NCBI GenBank assembly: GCA_021414305.1
Contig: JAIOOS010000019.1
Span: 1 to 64,000, forward strand
Source of the DNA: Burkholderiales bacterium
GTDB lineage: Bacteria > Pseudomonadota > Gammaproteobacteria > Burkholderiales > Burkholderiaceae_C
DNA length: 64,000 bases
Reading direction: 5' to 3'
The notes beneath the pieces were generated by a model, which saw only the letters and a program-made list of their open reading frames with translations, did no database searches and had not been told where the DNA came from. Of the stretch, positions 27,438 to 35,406 are shown in pieces. The translations under genes were made by a program, and so were the position numbers. The stretch's first letter is position 1; each line of letters begins with the position of its first letter.

Positions 27438-28424
27438 TCAATGTGCGCCCGCGGGTCTCTCGACACGGAGCCGTGGGTCGACGGCGAAGTAGAGCAGATC
27501 GACGACGAGGTTGATGGCGACGAAGATCAGCGCGATCAGACACAGGTAGGCCGCCATCACCGGGATGTCGGCGAAGGTGACGGCCTGGATGAAGAGCAGG
27601 CCCATGCCGGGCCACTGGAACACCGTCTCGGTGATGATCGCGAAGGCGATCAGCGAGCCAAGCTGCAGGCCGGTGATGGTGATCACCGGCACGAGGGTGT
27701 TCTTGAGCGCGTGGCCGAAATAGACCGAGCGGTTCGGCAGGCCGCGGGCGCGCGCGAACTTGATGTAGTCGGCGCGCAGCACCTCGAGCATCTCGGCGCG
27801 CACCAGCCGCATGATCAGCGTCAGCTGGAAGACAGCGAGCGTCACCGCCGGAAGGATCAGGTGCTTCCAGCCGTCGATGCTCGCCATGCCCGTGCTCCAC
27901 GGCCCGAGCATCAGCAGGTCCTGGCCGCGGCCGTAGCTCGGCAGCCACTTCAGCGTCACGGCGAACACGAGGATCAGCAGGATGCCGATGAGAAAGGTCG
28001 GCAACGAAACGCCGATCAGCGAGAGCGTCATCAGCGTCTGCGAGAAGAAGGTGCCGCGCTTCAGCGCGGCGTAGACGCCCATCGGAATGCCGAAGACCAG
28101 GGCAATCACGGCCGCCAGCAACGAGAGCTCGAGTGTGGCCGGCAACCGTTCTCCGATCAGCGAGGAGACCTTGCGGCCCTGTCGGAGGCTGAGCCCGAAC
28201 TCGCCGTGGACCGCGTTGCCGACGAAACGCGCGAACTGGACCGGAAACGGTTGATCGAGACCGAGATCGGCGCGCAGCTGCAGTCGCTGCTGCGGTGTGG
28301 CGTCCTGGCCGAGGATGTTGGTGACCGGATCGCCGACGTACTGGAACAGCATGAAGGCGATGAAGGCGACCGTCAGCATCACGAGGACGGCCTGCACGAG
28401 ACGGCGGAGAACGAAGGCGAGCAT
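27438..28424 (-). CDS. Peptide/nickel-type ABC importer permease (DppB-like)
   Basis: Permease of 328 residues. It starts MLAFVLRRLVQAVLVMLTVAFIAF, the typical DppB N-terminal helix, followed by DPVTNILGQDATPQQ and a periplasmic loop with FGLSLRQGRKVSSLI. The EAA loop is YIKFARARGLPNRSVYFGHALKN, and the C-terminal VDPRLRVERPAG is characteristic. It is the first gene of the leftward importer operon, 146 bases after the porin stop with a terminator between, so it probably has its own promoter. Confidence 0.9.
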   Translation of the reverse strand: MLAFVLRRLVQAVLVMLTVAFIAFMLFQYVGDPVTNILGQDATPQQRLQLRADLGLDQPFPVQFARFVGNAVHGEFGLSLRQGRKVSSLIGERLPATLELSLLAAVIALVFGIPMGVYAALKRGTFFSQTLMTLSLIGVSLPTFLIGILLILVFAVTLKWLPSYGRGQDLLMLGPWSTGMASIDGWKHLILPAVTLAVFQLTLIMRLVRAEMLEVLRADYIKFARARGLPNRSVYFGHALKNTLVPVITITGLQLGSLIAFAIITETVFQWPGMGLLFIQAVTFADIPVMAAYLCLIALIFVAINLVVDLLYFAVDPRLRVERPAGAH

Positions 28425-28504
28425 GGGGGAAGGGGACGATCAGAGCAAAACGCACGCCACGCGTCAAAGGGGAATGCCCGAAGCAGCGCTCTGGCACGGG
28501 CATG

Positions 28505-28530
28505 AAAAAGGCCGCCCGAAGGCGGCCTTT
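28505..28530 (-). terminator. Intrinsic terminator of the porin gene
   Basis: Perfect 10-bp stem: AAAGGCCGCC (28507-28516), a four-base loop, and GGCGGCCTTT (28521-28530). On the minus strand it is followed by a run of five T. It lies 40 bases after the porin stop. Confidence 0.85.
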
Positions 28531-28570
28531 AAGCTCTCTCGATGGCAGCTCGCGCTAGGCGAGCGTGCGA

Positions 28571-29629
28571 TCAGAAGAAGTGACGAACGCCGATCTCGAA
28601 GCCCTTCGAGTCGTCGCCAGGGGTCGTCAGACCCGCGGCGCCAGGCAGCGTGACCCGGGTGTCGTCCTTGTTGCGCAGCAGCGAACCGGTGGTGTACAGC
28701 GCGGTCCGCTTGGACACGTTGTACTGCAGCGTCGCCTTGAACTGCTCGATCTTCTGCGAGCTGAAGCCGTCCAGCTTGGCCTTGTTGTTGTCGTAGCCGA
28801 CGTGCAGCTCGGCCTGGCCGAACGGAACCACGCCGCTGACCGACCACATGTCTTCCTTGAAGCCGGTGAACTTCTCGTGGTCATAGATGCCCATCAGCTT
28901 CATGAAGCCGAAGTCCCACGAGCCGCCCACGTTGTAGGTCGTCTGGGTCTTGCCGTTCGGCACGACGATGGCGACGCTACAGGTGCTGGCTGCGCAGAGG
29001 GTGGCGTTGGCACCCATCTTTACTTCAGCGTAGGCACCAGCGATGTCAAACGGACCCGCGGCGAAGCCGACCCGGCCGCCGATGTAACGCCCCGGACGGT
29101 CAGCCGTCGTGCCGCCTTCCGATGCGCTCACCATGCCTTGGCCGTAGAAGCCGCCAAGGTTGCCCGGCAGGAAGTAGCCGATCGAGTTGTCCTGGCGGGT
29201 GCCGCCGTAGCCGTTACGGACGTTGAGCGAGCTGCCCAGGCCGTTGGTGCCGAACGCGTCGAAAATCGTCAGGTTCCAGAACGTCGGGGTGTAGTCGCGG
29301 CCGAGGCGCAGTTCACCCATGTTGCTGAACAGGCTGACGGTCGCACGACGGTTGAAGAACTTGGAGTTCGTCGTGCCGGTGTCGGCATTGACGCCGGCCA
29401 GCAGGTTGAAGCCGGCCTTGAGGCCGCCACCGAGATCCTCGACACCGCGGAAGCCGAGCTGGCTGCTGTTGATGCCGTCCTGGCTGAGCGTGAGGCGGCG
29501 GTCTTGACCGTCAGCCTTGACGTAACGGCCATTCAGGTCGACCGTACCGTACAGGGTGACCGAAGACTGCGCCGACGCGACGCCGGCAAAAGCGCCCAGT
29601 ACCGCGAGAGCGAGCAGAGATTTTTTCAT
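28571..29629 (-). CDS. Gram-negative general porin (OmpC/Omp32-type)
   Basis: Outer-membrane trimeric porin of 352 residues. Signal peptide [20 protein letters not shown], then QSSVTLYGTVDLNGRYV and SQLGFRGVEDLGGGLKAGF, the hallmark of Burkholderiales porins. The constriction-loop region is RDYTPTFWNLTIFDAFGTN. The protein ends GFEIGVRHFF with the C-terminal Phe used as a BAM signal. GGAG lies ten bases before the ATG. The gene is single and closed by its own terminator. Confidence 0.93.
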   Translation of the reverse strand: MKKSLLALAVLGAFAGVASAQSSVTLYGTVDLNGRYVKADGQDRRLTLSQDGINSSQLGFRGVEDLGGGLKAGFNLLAGVNADTGTTNSKFFNRRATVSLFSNMGELRLGRDYTPTFWNLTIFDAFGTNGLGSSLNVRNGYGGTRQDNSIGYFLPGNLGGFYGQGMVSASEGGTTADRPGRYIGGRVGFAAGPFDIAGAYAEVKMGANATLCAASTCSVAIVVPNGKTQTTYNVGGSWDFGFMKLMGIYDHEKFTGFKEDMWSVSGVVPFGQAELHVGYDNNKAKLDGFSSQKIEQFKATLQYNVSKRTALYTTGSLLRNKDDTRVTLPGAAGLTTPGDDSKGFEIGVRHFF

Positions 29630-29694
29630 TGCAACTATCTCCTAGGTTGAACAAGAGGTCCCGATCACCGATTACCCGCGCTGGAGCAGATCAG

Positions 29695-29721
29695 GCACAA
29701 CCCCCTTTGCGGAAGTTGTGC
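29695..29721. promoter_or_regulatory. Inverted repeat GCACAAC-N13-GTTGTGC between porin and coq7
   Basis: A perfect 7-bp inverted repeat lies in the 216-base divergent gap, and a third copy of GCACAAC lies at 29789-29795. Three copies of a 7-mer in so short a region are unlikely by chance. They could be sites for a regulator of the porin, of coq7 or of both. A separate GGAAC-N6-GTTCC repeat is at 29809-29824. Confidence 0.4.
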
Positions 29722-29845
29722 GTATTGCACCAGAGGGGCCCGGCGCTGCAAAGCCTTGCCGAGCAAAAAAGCACCGTATGTTGTCTTGGCACAACGAGGA
29801 TTTTCGCGGGAACTTTTGTGTTCCGACTGTATCCTCGGCGCCGCC

Positions 29846-30487
29846 ATGAAGCCCGTTTCCCTCACGCCCGTCGACCGCCTGCTGACCGGCTTCGACCAGG
29901 CCTTGCGCTCCCTGGCCAGCCCGCCGCGGGCGGCTCGGCCGAGGCCGGTCGCCACCCCGCCCGACTCGCCGCTGGAGGACGCTGCCCGCCGCGAATCGGG
30001 CGCGCTGATGCGCGTCAACCACGTCGGCGAGGTCTGCGCCCAGGCGCTCTACAGCGCGCAGGCGCTGGCCACGCGCAACCCCGCCCTGCGACGCCAGTTC
30101 GTCGCCGCCGCGGCCGAAGAAACCGACCACCTTGCCTGGACCGCGGAGCGCCTGCGCGAGCTCGGCGCGCGACAAAGCCTGCTCAACCCGCTCTGGTATT
30201 TCGGCGCCTTCGGCATCGGCCTGGTCGCCGGCCGACTGGGCGATGCCGCCAGCCTCGGCTTCGTCGTCGAGACCGAACGCCAGGTCGAGCGCCACCTCGC
30301 CAGCCACCTCGACCGCCTGCCGGCGGCGGATCTCGCGTCCCGCGCCATCGTCGCGCAGATGAAAAGCGACGAATCCGGCCACGCGATCGCCGCCGAGCAG
30401 GCCGGCGCCGCGCCCCTGCCCTGGCCGGCGCGAATGGCGATGCGGCTCGCCGGTCGCGTCATGACGAAGACCGCGCACTACCTCTGA
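29846..30487 (+). CDS. coq7: 2-polyprenyl-3-methyl-6-methoxy-1,4-benzoquinone monooxygenase Coq7
   Basis: Di-iron hydroxylase of ubiquinone synthesis, 213 residues. Ferritin-like ligands are E62 ([11 protein letters not shown]), E92 and H95 (EETDHLAW), E142 or E144 (VETERQVE), and E176 and H179 (DESGHA). The C-terminal half has two short hydrophobic helices fit for membrane association. The ATG at 29846 is preferred over an ATG 30 codons upstream, because only from here does the family-like sequence begin ([15 protein letters not shown]). The cell therefore makes ubiquinone aerobically. Confidence 0.92.
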   Translation: MKPVSLTPVDRLLTGFDQALRSLASPPRAARPRPVATPPDSPLEDAARRESGALMRVNHVGEVCAQALYSAQALATRNPALRRQFVAAAAEETDHLAWTAERLRELGARQSLLNPLWYFGAFGIGLVAGRLGDAASLGFVVETERQVERHLASHLDRLPAADLASRAIVAQMKSDESGHAIAAEQAGAAPLPWPARMAMRLAGRVMTKTAHYL

Positions 30488-30491
30488 GGCG

Positions 30492-30926
30492 TCACGCGGC
30501 CGCGGCCACCGGGACGATCTCGAAGCTGGTGACGATCTCGGCCGTCTTGCCGAGCATGATCGTCGCCGAACAGTACTTCTCATGCGAGAGCGCGATCGCC
30601 CGCTCGACCGCGCTGCTGCTCAACTCGACGCCGCTGACGATGAAGTGCAGTTCGATCCGGGTGAACACCTTCGGATCCTGAGGCGCGCGCTCGGCCGTGA
30701 CCCTGACGCGGCAGCCGCGCACGTCGTGACGGCCGCGGCGCAGGATCAGCACCACGTCGTAGGCACTGCAGGCGCCGGTGCCGGCGAGCACGGTCTCCAT
30801 CGGCCGCGGCGCGAGGTTGCGGCCGCCGCCGTCGGGCGCGCCGTCCATCGTCAGCAGATGGCCGCTGCCGGTCTCGGCCAAAAACGCCATGCCGTTGGCC
30901 GGCATCCAGTCGATCGTGCACTCCAT
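30492..30926 (-). CDS. OsmC-like family protein
   Basis: OsmC/Ohr-fold protein of 144 residues, cytoplasmic. Two conserved Cys, C53 in GTGACSAYDVVLIL and C119 in HEKYCSATIML, match the peroxidatic and resolving residues of this fold. The C-terminal TAEIVTSFEIV strand is typical. It probably detoxifies organic peroxides or acts as a redox protein; the exact substrate is unknown. It converges with coq7, with only four bases between stops. Start is the ATG at 30926. Confidence 0.82.
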   Translation of the reverse strand: MECTIDWMPANGMAFLAETGSGHLLTMDGAPDGGGRNLAPRPMETVLAGTGACSAYDVVLILRRGRHDVRGCRVRVTAERAPQDPKVFTRIELHFIVSGVELSSSAVERAIALSHEKYCSATIMLGKTAEIVTSFEIVPVAAAA

Positions 30927-30982
30927 GAACGCCGTCCCTTCGCGATATTGCACTGCAACAAAAAAGGTCCTACACTCGATTT

Positions 30983-31095
30983 CAAGCGGTCGGCGAAGGC
31001 AGGTTCACAACACCCGCTTCGTCGCTGCAGCGATTGTCTCCTCCACCTCCTCTACTGGTGGATTCAGCCCAGGGCAGCAATGCCTTGGGCTTTTT
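30983..31095 (+). ncRNA. Probable small RNA with anti-Shine-Dalgarno loop
   Basis: A non-coding stretch between osmC-like and ilvA has its own promoter-like signals: TTGCAC at 30948-30953, a 17-base spacer, and TACACT at 30971-30976. It ends in a strong intrinsic terminator at 31067-31095. Inside, CCACC (31043-31047) pairs with GGTGG (31057-31061) to expose a loop with UCCUCU; the sequence ACCTCCT (31045-31051) equals the anti-Shine-Dalgarno end of 16S rRNA. The layout resembles anti-SD small RNAs of Pseudomonadota. From memory it is like the Rfam family called Betaproteobacteria toxic small RNA, but I could not compare it. The 5' end is inferred. Confidence 0.6.
31067..31095 (+). terminator. 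Intrinsic terminator of the small RNA
   Basis: A 9-bp stem is formed by GCCCAGGGC (31067-31075) and GCCTTGGGC (31082-31090) with one G-U pair, a six-base loop, and then TTTTT (31091-31095). It ends 97 bases before ilvA. Confidence 0.85.
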
Positions 31096-31191
31096 CTTGG
31101 GCGCGGCGGTTGGCTCGCGCGGCGAGGCCGAGACCAGCGGCACGTATGATGCGGCGCCGCAATCGTCAGCCGCGAGGAGACAAGAAAAGGC

Positions 31192-32760
31192 ATGGCGACT
31201 TCCCCCCGCAAGCCCGCGCCGCGCAAGCCGGCGGCCGGCCGCAAGCCCGCCCTCGCCGGCTACCTGCAGAAGATCCTGACGGCGCGCGTCTACGACGTCG
31301 CGATCGAGTCGGCGCTCGACGCCGCGCCGCGCCTCTCGGCCCGCCTCGGCAACCAGATCCTTTTCAAGCGCGAAGACACCCAGCCCGTGTTCAGCTTCAA
31401 GCTGCGCGGTGCCTACAACAAGATGGCGCACCTCTCGAAGGAGGCGCTGTCACGGGGCGTGATCTGCGCTTCGGCGGGAAACCACGCCCAAGGTGTCGCG
31501 CTCGCCGCGCGCAAGCTCGGCTGCAAGGCGCTGATCGTCATGCCGACGACGACGCCGTCGCTCAAGGTGGCCGCGGTGCGCGCGCTCGGCGGCGAGGTCG
31601 TGCTGCGCGGCGAGAGCTATTCCGACGCCTACGCCCATGCGCTCGAACTCGAGACCCGCCGCGGCCTCACCTTCGTGCACCCGTTCGACGACCCCGACGT
31701 GATCGCCGGCCAGGGCACGATCGCGATGGAGATCCTGCGCCAGCACCAGGGCCCGATCGACGCGATCTTCGTCGCCATCGGCGGCGGCGGCCTGGTCTCG
31801 GGCATCGCCGCCTACGTCAAGGCGGTGCGTCCGGGGATCCGCATCGTCGGCGTGCAGATGAACGACTCCGACGCGATGCTGCGCTCGGTGCGCGCGGGCC
31901 GGCGGATCGAGCTCGCCGACGTGGGCCTCTTCTCCGACGGCACCGCGGTGAAGAAGGTCGGCGCCGAGACCTTTCGCCTCGCCCGCCAGCTCGTCGACGA
32001 CTGGGTCGTTGTCGACAGCGACGCCGCCTGCGCCGCGATCAAGGACGTGTTCGAAGACACGCGCAGCATCCTCGAGCCGGCCGGCGCGCTCGGCGTCGCC
32101 GCGATCAAGCAGTACGTGCACCAGAAGGGCACGAAAGGCGAGACCTACGTCGCCATCACCTGCGGCGCCAACATGAACTTCGACCGCCTGCGCTTCGTCG
32201 CCGAGCGGGCCGAGGTCGGCGAGGAGCGCGAAGCCCTGTTCGCGGTGACCATCCCCGAGGAGCGCGGGAGCTTTCGCCGCCTGTGCGAGCTGATCGGCCC
32301 GCGCGCCGTGACCGAGTTCAACTACCGGATCTCCGACGCCGCCGAGGCGCACGTCTTCGTCGGCGTCGCCACCGTCGACCGGGCCGAGTCGGCGCAGCTG
32401 GCGGCCCATTTCGCGAGCCACGGCTTTCCAGCGCTCGACCTCACCGGCGACGACCTCGCCAAGGAGCACGTGCGGCACATGGTCGGCGGCCGCAGCGCCC
32501 TGGCGCAGGACGAGCGGCTCTACCGGTTCGTGTTCCCGGAGCGGCCGGGCGCGCTGATGCGCTTTCTCTCTCGCATGCCCGCGAGCTGGAACATCAGCCT
32601 GTTCCACTACCGCAACCAGGGCGCCGACTACGGCCGCATCCTGGTCGGCCTGCAGGTTCCGGCGAAGGACCAAAAGGCGTTCGCCGATTTCCTCGAGACG
32701 CTCGCCTACCCTTGCGCCGACGAGACCGGCAATCCTGCCTATCGCCTGTTCCTGCGGTAG
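31192..32760 (+). CDS. ilvA: Threonine ammonia-lyase, biosynthetic
   Basis: Deaminates threonine to 2-oxobutanoate for isoleucine synthesis. Protein of 522 residues. The PLP Lys is K70 in FSFKLRGAYNK; SAGNHAQGVALAA and the phosphate loop IGGGGLVSG are present. Two C-terminal ACT-like regulatory domains occur (ALFAVTIPEERGSFRRL and LYRFVFPERPGALMRF), so feedback inhibition by isoleucine is expected. The first 20 residues are a basic Pro/Lys tail. GAGGAGA lies upstream of the ATG, and a TATGAT -10-like box is at 31145-31150. No Ile-rich leader peptide is seen. Confidence 0.95.
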   Translation: MATSPRKPAPRKPAAGRKPALAGYLQKILTARVYDVAIESALDAAPRLSARLGNQILFKREDTQPVFSFKLRGAYNKMAHLSKEALSRGVICASAGNHAQGVALAARKLGCKALIVMPTTTPSLKVAAVRALGGEVVLRGESYSDAYAHALELETRRGLTFVHPFDDPDVIAGQGTIAMEILRQHQGPIDAIFVAIGGGGLVSGIAAYVKAVRPGIRIVGVQMNDSDAMLRSVRAGRRIELADVGLFSDGTAVKKVGAETFRLARQLVDDWVVVDSDAACAAIKDVFEDTRSILEPAGALGVAAIKQYVHQKGTKGETYVAITCGANMNFDRLRFVAERAEVGEEREALFAVTIPEERGSFRRLCELIGPRAVTEFNYRISDAAEAHVFVGVATVDRAESAQLAAHFASHGFPALDLTGDDLAKEHVRHMVGGRSALAQDERLYRFVFPERPGALMRFLSRMPASWNISLFHYRNQGADYGRILVGLQVPAKDQKAFADFLETLAYPCADETGNPAYRLFLR

Positions 32761-32769
32761 CCGCCGGGG

Positions 32770-33462
32770 CTACTGCGAGCGGAAGTTGTCGGGCGAGGGC
32801 AGGTTCGGATTCGCCGGCAGCTGGTTGGCCGAGCCCGGCAGCGGCGTCGCCGCCGGCGCCTGCATGGCCGGGGGCACCGTTGCGGGCACGGGAGCCGTGC
32901 CGGGCGACATCGCCGGCGGCGAAAAATTCGCCGGCGGCACCGCATTCGGCCGCATCGCCGGCACCATCACGGGCGTGGCCGCGACCGGCGAGCCGGGTGC
33001 GGGCAGCACGCCGGTGGCGGGCGCCGGCAGCGCCGGCAGCTCGAGGAGGACGGTGCGGGCACCCTGGGCCGAACCGAGCGACGCGGTGCGCAGGCCGACC
33101 GACTGCAGCACCAGGTCGCTGTCGAGCTTGGCGCCGACGGCGAAGGCGCGCGGCGGCTTGCCGTCGACCGCGATCAGCGCCAGGCCGTAGGCGCCTGTGC
33201 CCTGCGGCGTGCTTGAGCGCGGCGCCATCACGCCCACCAGGCGAAAGCGCGACGGTGCTTCCGGGCGCGCCTCTTCTGCCATGGCGACGACCGGGGGTGC
33301 ACCGAACAGGCGCGCCAGGTCGCCGCGCGGCGGCGCCGCGCGGTCGATCGGCACGGCGTAGGCGGGAGCCTGCGGCGACGACACGCCGAAGCGCAGCGCC
33401 CAGAACACCGCCGCAGCGGCAACGAGCGACCAGATCACGAATGCAGACAGTCGCGCAAACAT
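32770..33462 (-). CDS. gspC: Type II secretion protein GspC
   Basis: Inner-membrane component linking the T2SS platform to the secretin, 230 residues. One N-terminal transmembrane helix (LSAFVIWSLVAAAAVFWALRF) is followed by DLARLFG and an HR domain with RFRLVGVMAPRSSTPQGTGAYGLALIAVDGKPPRAFAVG. The C-terminal third is Pro/Ala-rich with no PDZ domain, as in short beta-proteobacterial GspC. It is divergent from gspG and converges on ilvA with ten bases between stops. Its -10 box suggests a leaderless message. Confidence 0.88.
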   Translation of the reverse strand: MFARLSAFVIWSLVAAAAVFWALRFGVSSPQAPAYAVPIDRAAPPRGDLARLFGAPPVVAMAEEARPEAPSRFRLVGVMAPRSSTPQGTGAYGLALIAVDGKPPRAFAVGAKLDSDLVLQSVGLRTASLGSAQGARTVLLELPALPAPATGVLPAPGSPVAATPVMVPAMRPNAVPPANFSPPAMSPGTAPVPATVPPAMQAPAATPLPGSANQLPANPNLPSPDNFRSQ

Positions 33463-33468
33463 GCGGCG

Positions 33469-33474
33469 ATTATC
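33469..33474 (-). promoter_or_regulatory. -10 box predicting a leaderless gspC message
   Basis: On the minus strand GATAAT is followed by CGCCGC and the gspC ATG, the same spacing and discriminator as at lptM. The -10 region overlaps a possible -10 (TATCAT, 33471-33476) for gspG on the other strand. Confidence 0.4.
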
Positions 33475-33520
33475 ATCGACAGCCCCTGCCACCGAGGCAG
33501 ACGACCGGTAGAACTCCACG

Positions 33521-33955
33521 ATGCGATTGCCGACGAAACGCCTGCGCCGAAGCCGCGGCTTCACCCTGATCGAGCTGATGGTCGTGCTCGTGATCATCGG
33601 CGTGCTGGCGGCGCTGATCGTCCCCAACATGCTCGACCGCGCCGACGACGCCCGGGTCACGGCGGCGCGCACCGACGTCAACAACCTGATGCAGGCGCTC
33701 AAGCTCTACAAGCTCGACAACCTGCGTTATCCGAGCGGCGAGCAGGGTCTTCAGGCGCTCGTCGTCAAGCCGACGGTCGGCGTGATCCCGGCCAACTGGC
33801 GACCGTACCTCGACAAGCTGCCGAGCGATCCCTGGGGCCATCCGTATCAGTACGCCAACCCCGGGCTGAAGGGCGAGATCGACGTCTACAGCTTCGGTGC
33901 CGACGGCGTGGTCGGCGGCGAGAAGACGAATGCGGATATCGGCAGCTGGCAGTAG
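33521..33955 (+). CDS. gspG: Type II secretion major pseudopilin GspG
   Basis: Major pseudopilin of 144 residues. Prepilin motif [25 protein letters not shown] with Glu5, to be processed by the prepilin peptidase. The mature domain has the GspG features NLMQALKLYKLDNLRYPSGEQGLQALV, PSDPWGHPYQY and a C-terminal calcium-site-like region around YSFGADGVVGGEKTNADIG. It heads the rightward gsp operon. Confidence 0.95.
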   Translation: MRLPTKRLRRSRGFTLIELMVVLVIIGVLAALIVPNMLDRADDARVTAARTDVNNLMQALKLYKLDNLRYPSGEQGLQALVVKPTVGVIPANWRPYLDKLPSDPWGHPYQYANPGLKGEIDVYSFGADGVVGGEKTNADIGSWQ

Positions 33956-34421
33956 GTCGGGTCCTCTCGCGAGATCCCGGGCTCGCGGCTTCACGCTGAT
34001 CGAATTGATGCTGGTGGTCGCGATCATCGCGATCGCGACCGCGGTGGCCAGCCTGGCGCTGCGCGATCCCACCGCCGCCAAGCTCGAGCAGGAGGCGGCG
34101 CGGCTCGCCGCCCTGCTCGAGTCGGCCCGCGCCGAGGCCCGCTCGTCGGGCGTGCCGGCGCGCTGGGAGCCGCTCGAGAAGCAGCCCGACGGCAACGACT
34201 TCCGCTTCGTCGGCCTCTCCGCGAACGAGCCCCTGCCGACCCATTGGCTCGAGCCGGGAACCGCGGCCCAGGTGATCGGCGCACGCGCCGTTGTCCTCGG
34301 CCCCGAGCCGCTGATCGGCGAACAGCGGATCGTGCTTCGCCTCGACGACCATCGCCTGACGCTGACGACCGACGGGATCGGCCCGTTCCTCGTCGGCGAC
34401 GGCGGTCCGGCGGCGCAGTGA
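33930..34421 (+). CDS. gspH: Type II secretion minor pseudopilin GspH
   Basis: Minor pseudopilin of 163 residues. A long basic leader precedes [26 protein letters not shown], and the mature part has the GspH helix LEQEAARLAALLESARAEARSSGVP. The ATG at 33930 lies 26 bases inside gspG; no better start is seen between there and the prepilin motif. Its stop overlaps the gspI GTG. Confidence 0.88.
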   Translation: MRISAAGSRSGPLARSRARGFTLIELMLVVAIIAIATAVASLALRDPTAAKLEQEAARLAALLESARAEARSSGVPARWEPLEKQPDGNDFRFVGLSANEPLPTHWLEPGTAAQVIGARAVVLGPEPLIGEQRIVLRLDDHRLTLTTDGIGPFLVGDGGPAAQ

Positions 34422-34780
34422 GCAAGACGCCCGCCCGCGGCTTCACCCTGATCGAGGTGCTGGTCGCGCTCGCGATCGTCGCGGTCACGCTCGGCGCCGG
34501 CATCAAGGCCGCGGGCTCGCTCACCAACAACACCGCCCGCCTGGCCGAGATCACCGCCGCGCAGTGGTGCGCCGACAACCAGCTCACCGGGCTGAAGCTG
34601 GCGCGCCGCTACCCCGACATCGGCGACAGCCTCTTCACCTGCGAGCAGCTCGGCCGCACCTACAACGGCAAGCTGATCGTGCGGACCACGCCCAATCCGA
34701 ACTTCCGCCGGGTCGACGCCCGGGTCCTCGACGAGAACGGCGTGACCCTGCTCCTACTTTCGACCATCCTCGGGCGCTAG
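34418..34780 (+). CDS. gspI: Type II secretion minor pseudopilin GspI
   Basis: Minor pseudopilin of 120 residues. The start is the GTG at 34418, overlapping the gspH stop as GTGA and giving a short leader SKTPARG before FTLIEVLVALAIVAVTLGAG. The body has the GspI pattern AEITAAQWCADNQLTGLKL. In relatives GspI, GspJ and GspK form the pseudopilus tip. Confidence 0.88.
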   Translation: MSKTPARGFTLIEVLVALAIVAVTLGAGIKAAGSLTNNTARLAEITAAQWCADNQLTGLKLARRYPDIGDSLFTCEQLGRTYNGKLIVRTTPNPNFRRVDARVLDENGVTLLLLSTILGR

Positions 34781-34782
34781 CG

Positions 34783-35406
34783 ATGCGGCCTTCGCGTGCC
34801 CGGGGATTCACGCTGATCGAGGTGCTGGTCGCCCTCGTGGTGATGGCGATCATGTCGCTGATGGCCTGGCAGGGCGTCGACGGCATCGTCCGCTCGCGCG
34901 ACGCCAACCAGGTTCGGCTCGAGCAGACGTTGCGCCTGGAGACGGTGATCGCGCAGTGGGAGCAGGACCTGGCCTCGCTGCAGGAAAGCCCCGCCGTGCC
35001 GGCGCTGACCTGCGACGGCCAGACCCTGCGCCTCACCCGCCGGACCGAGGGCGGGCTGCAGGTCGTCGCCTGGACGCTGCGCCCCGAGACCGCCAACTCG
35101 ATGTGGCAGCGCTGGGCCGGGCCCGCCGTGACGACGACGACGGCCCTGCAGGAAAGCTGGTTTCGCACCCAGCAGTTCCAGGGCAACGAGCCTGGCCAGC
35201 TGCGCGCGCTGAGCGGCCTCGACCAGTGGCAGGTCTACTTCTACCAGGGCAACGCCTGGGCCAATTGCCAGTCGAGTGCCGACGTCACCGCCGCCTCCGG
35301 CGTGCAGCGCCAGGTGCTGCCAACGGGCGTGCGCCTGGTCCTCGCCTTCGCCCCCGGCAGCGGCCTGAACGGCAGTCTGGTGCGCGACACCCTCATCGCC
35401 CCATGA
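34783..35406 (+). CDS. gspJ: Type II secretion minor pseudopilin GspJ
   Basis: Minor pseudopilin of 207 residues starting MRPSRARGFTLIEVLVALVVMAIMSLMAWQGVDGIVRSRD. The large beta domain has WEQDLASLQESPAVPAL and two regions with WTLRPET and WQVYFYQGNAW. It starts two bases after gspI and overlaps gspK by four (ATGA). It is a predicted tip-complex member. Confidence 0.88.
   Translation: MRPSRARGFTLIEVLVALVVMAIMSLMAWQGVDGIVRSRDANQVRLEQTLRLETVIAQWEQDLASLQESPAVPALTCDGQTLRLTRRTEGGLQVVAWTLRPETANSMWQRWAGPAVTTTTALQESWFRTQQFQGNEPGQLRALSGLDQWQVYFYQGNAWANCQSSADVTAASGVQRQVLPTGVRLVLAFAPGSGLNGSLVRDTLIAP

Noticed and set aside
30983..31191. Attenuator leader peptide of ilvA
   Set aside because: No short frame with runs of Ile, Val or Leu codons and no alternative antiterminator stem reaching ilvA; the terminator ends a separate transcript.
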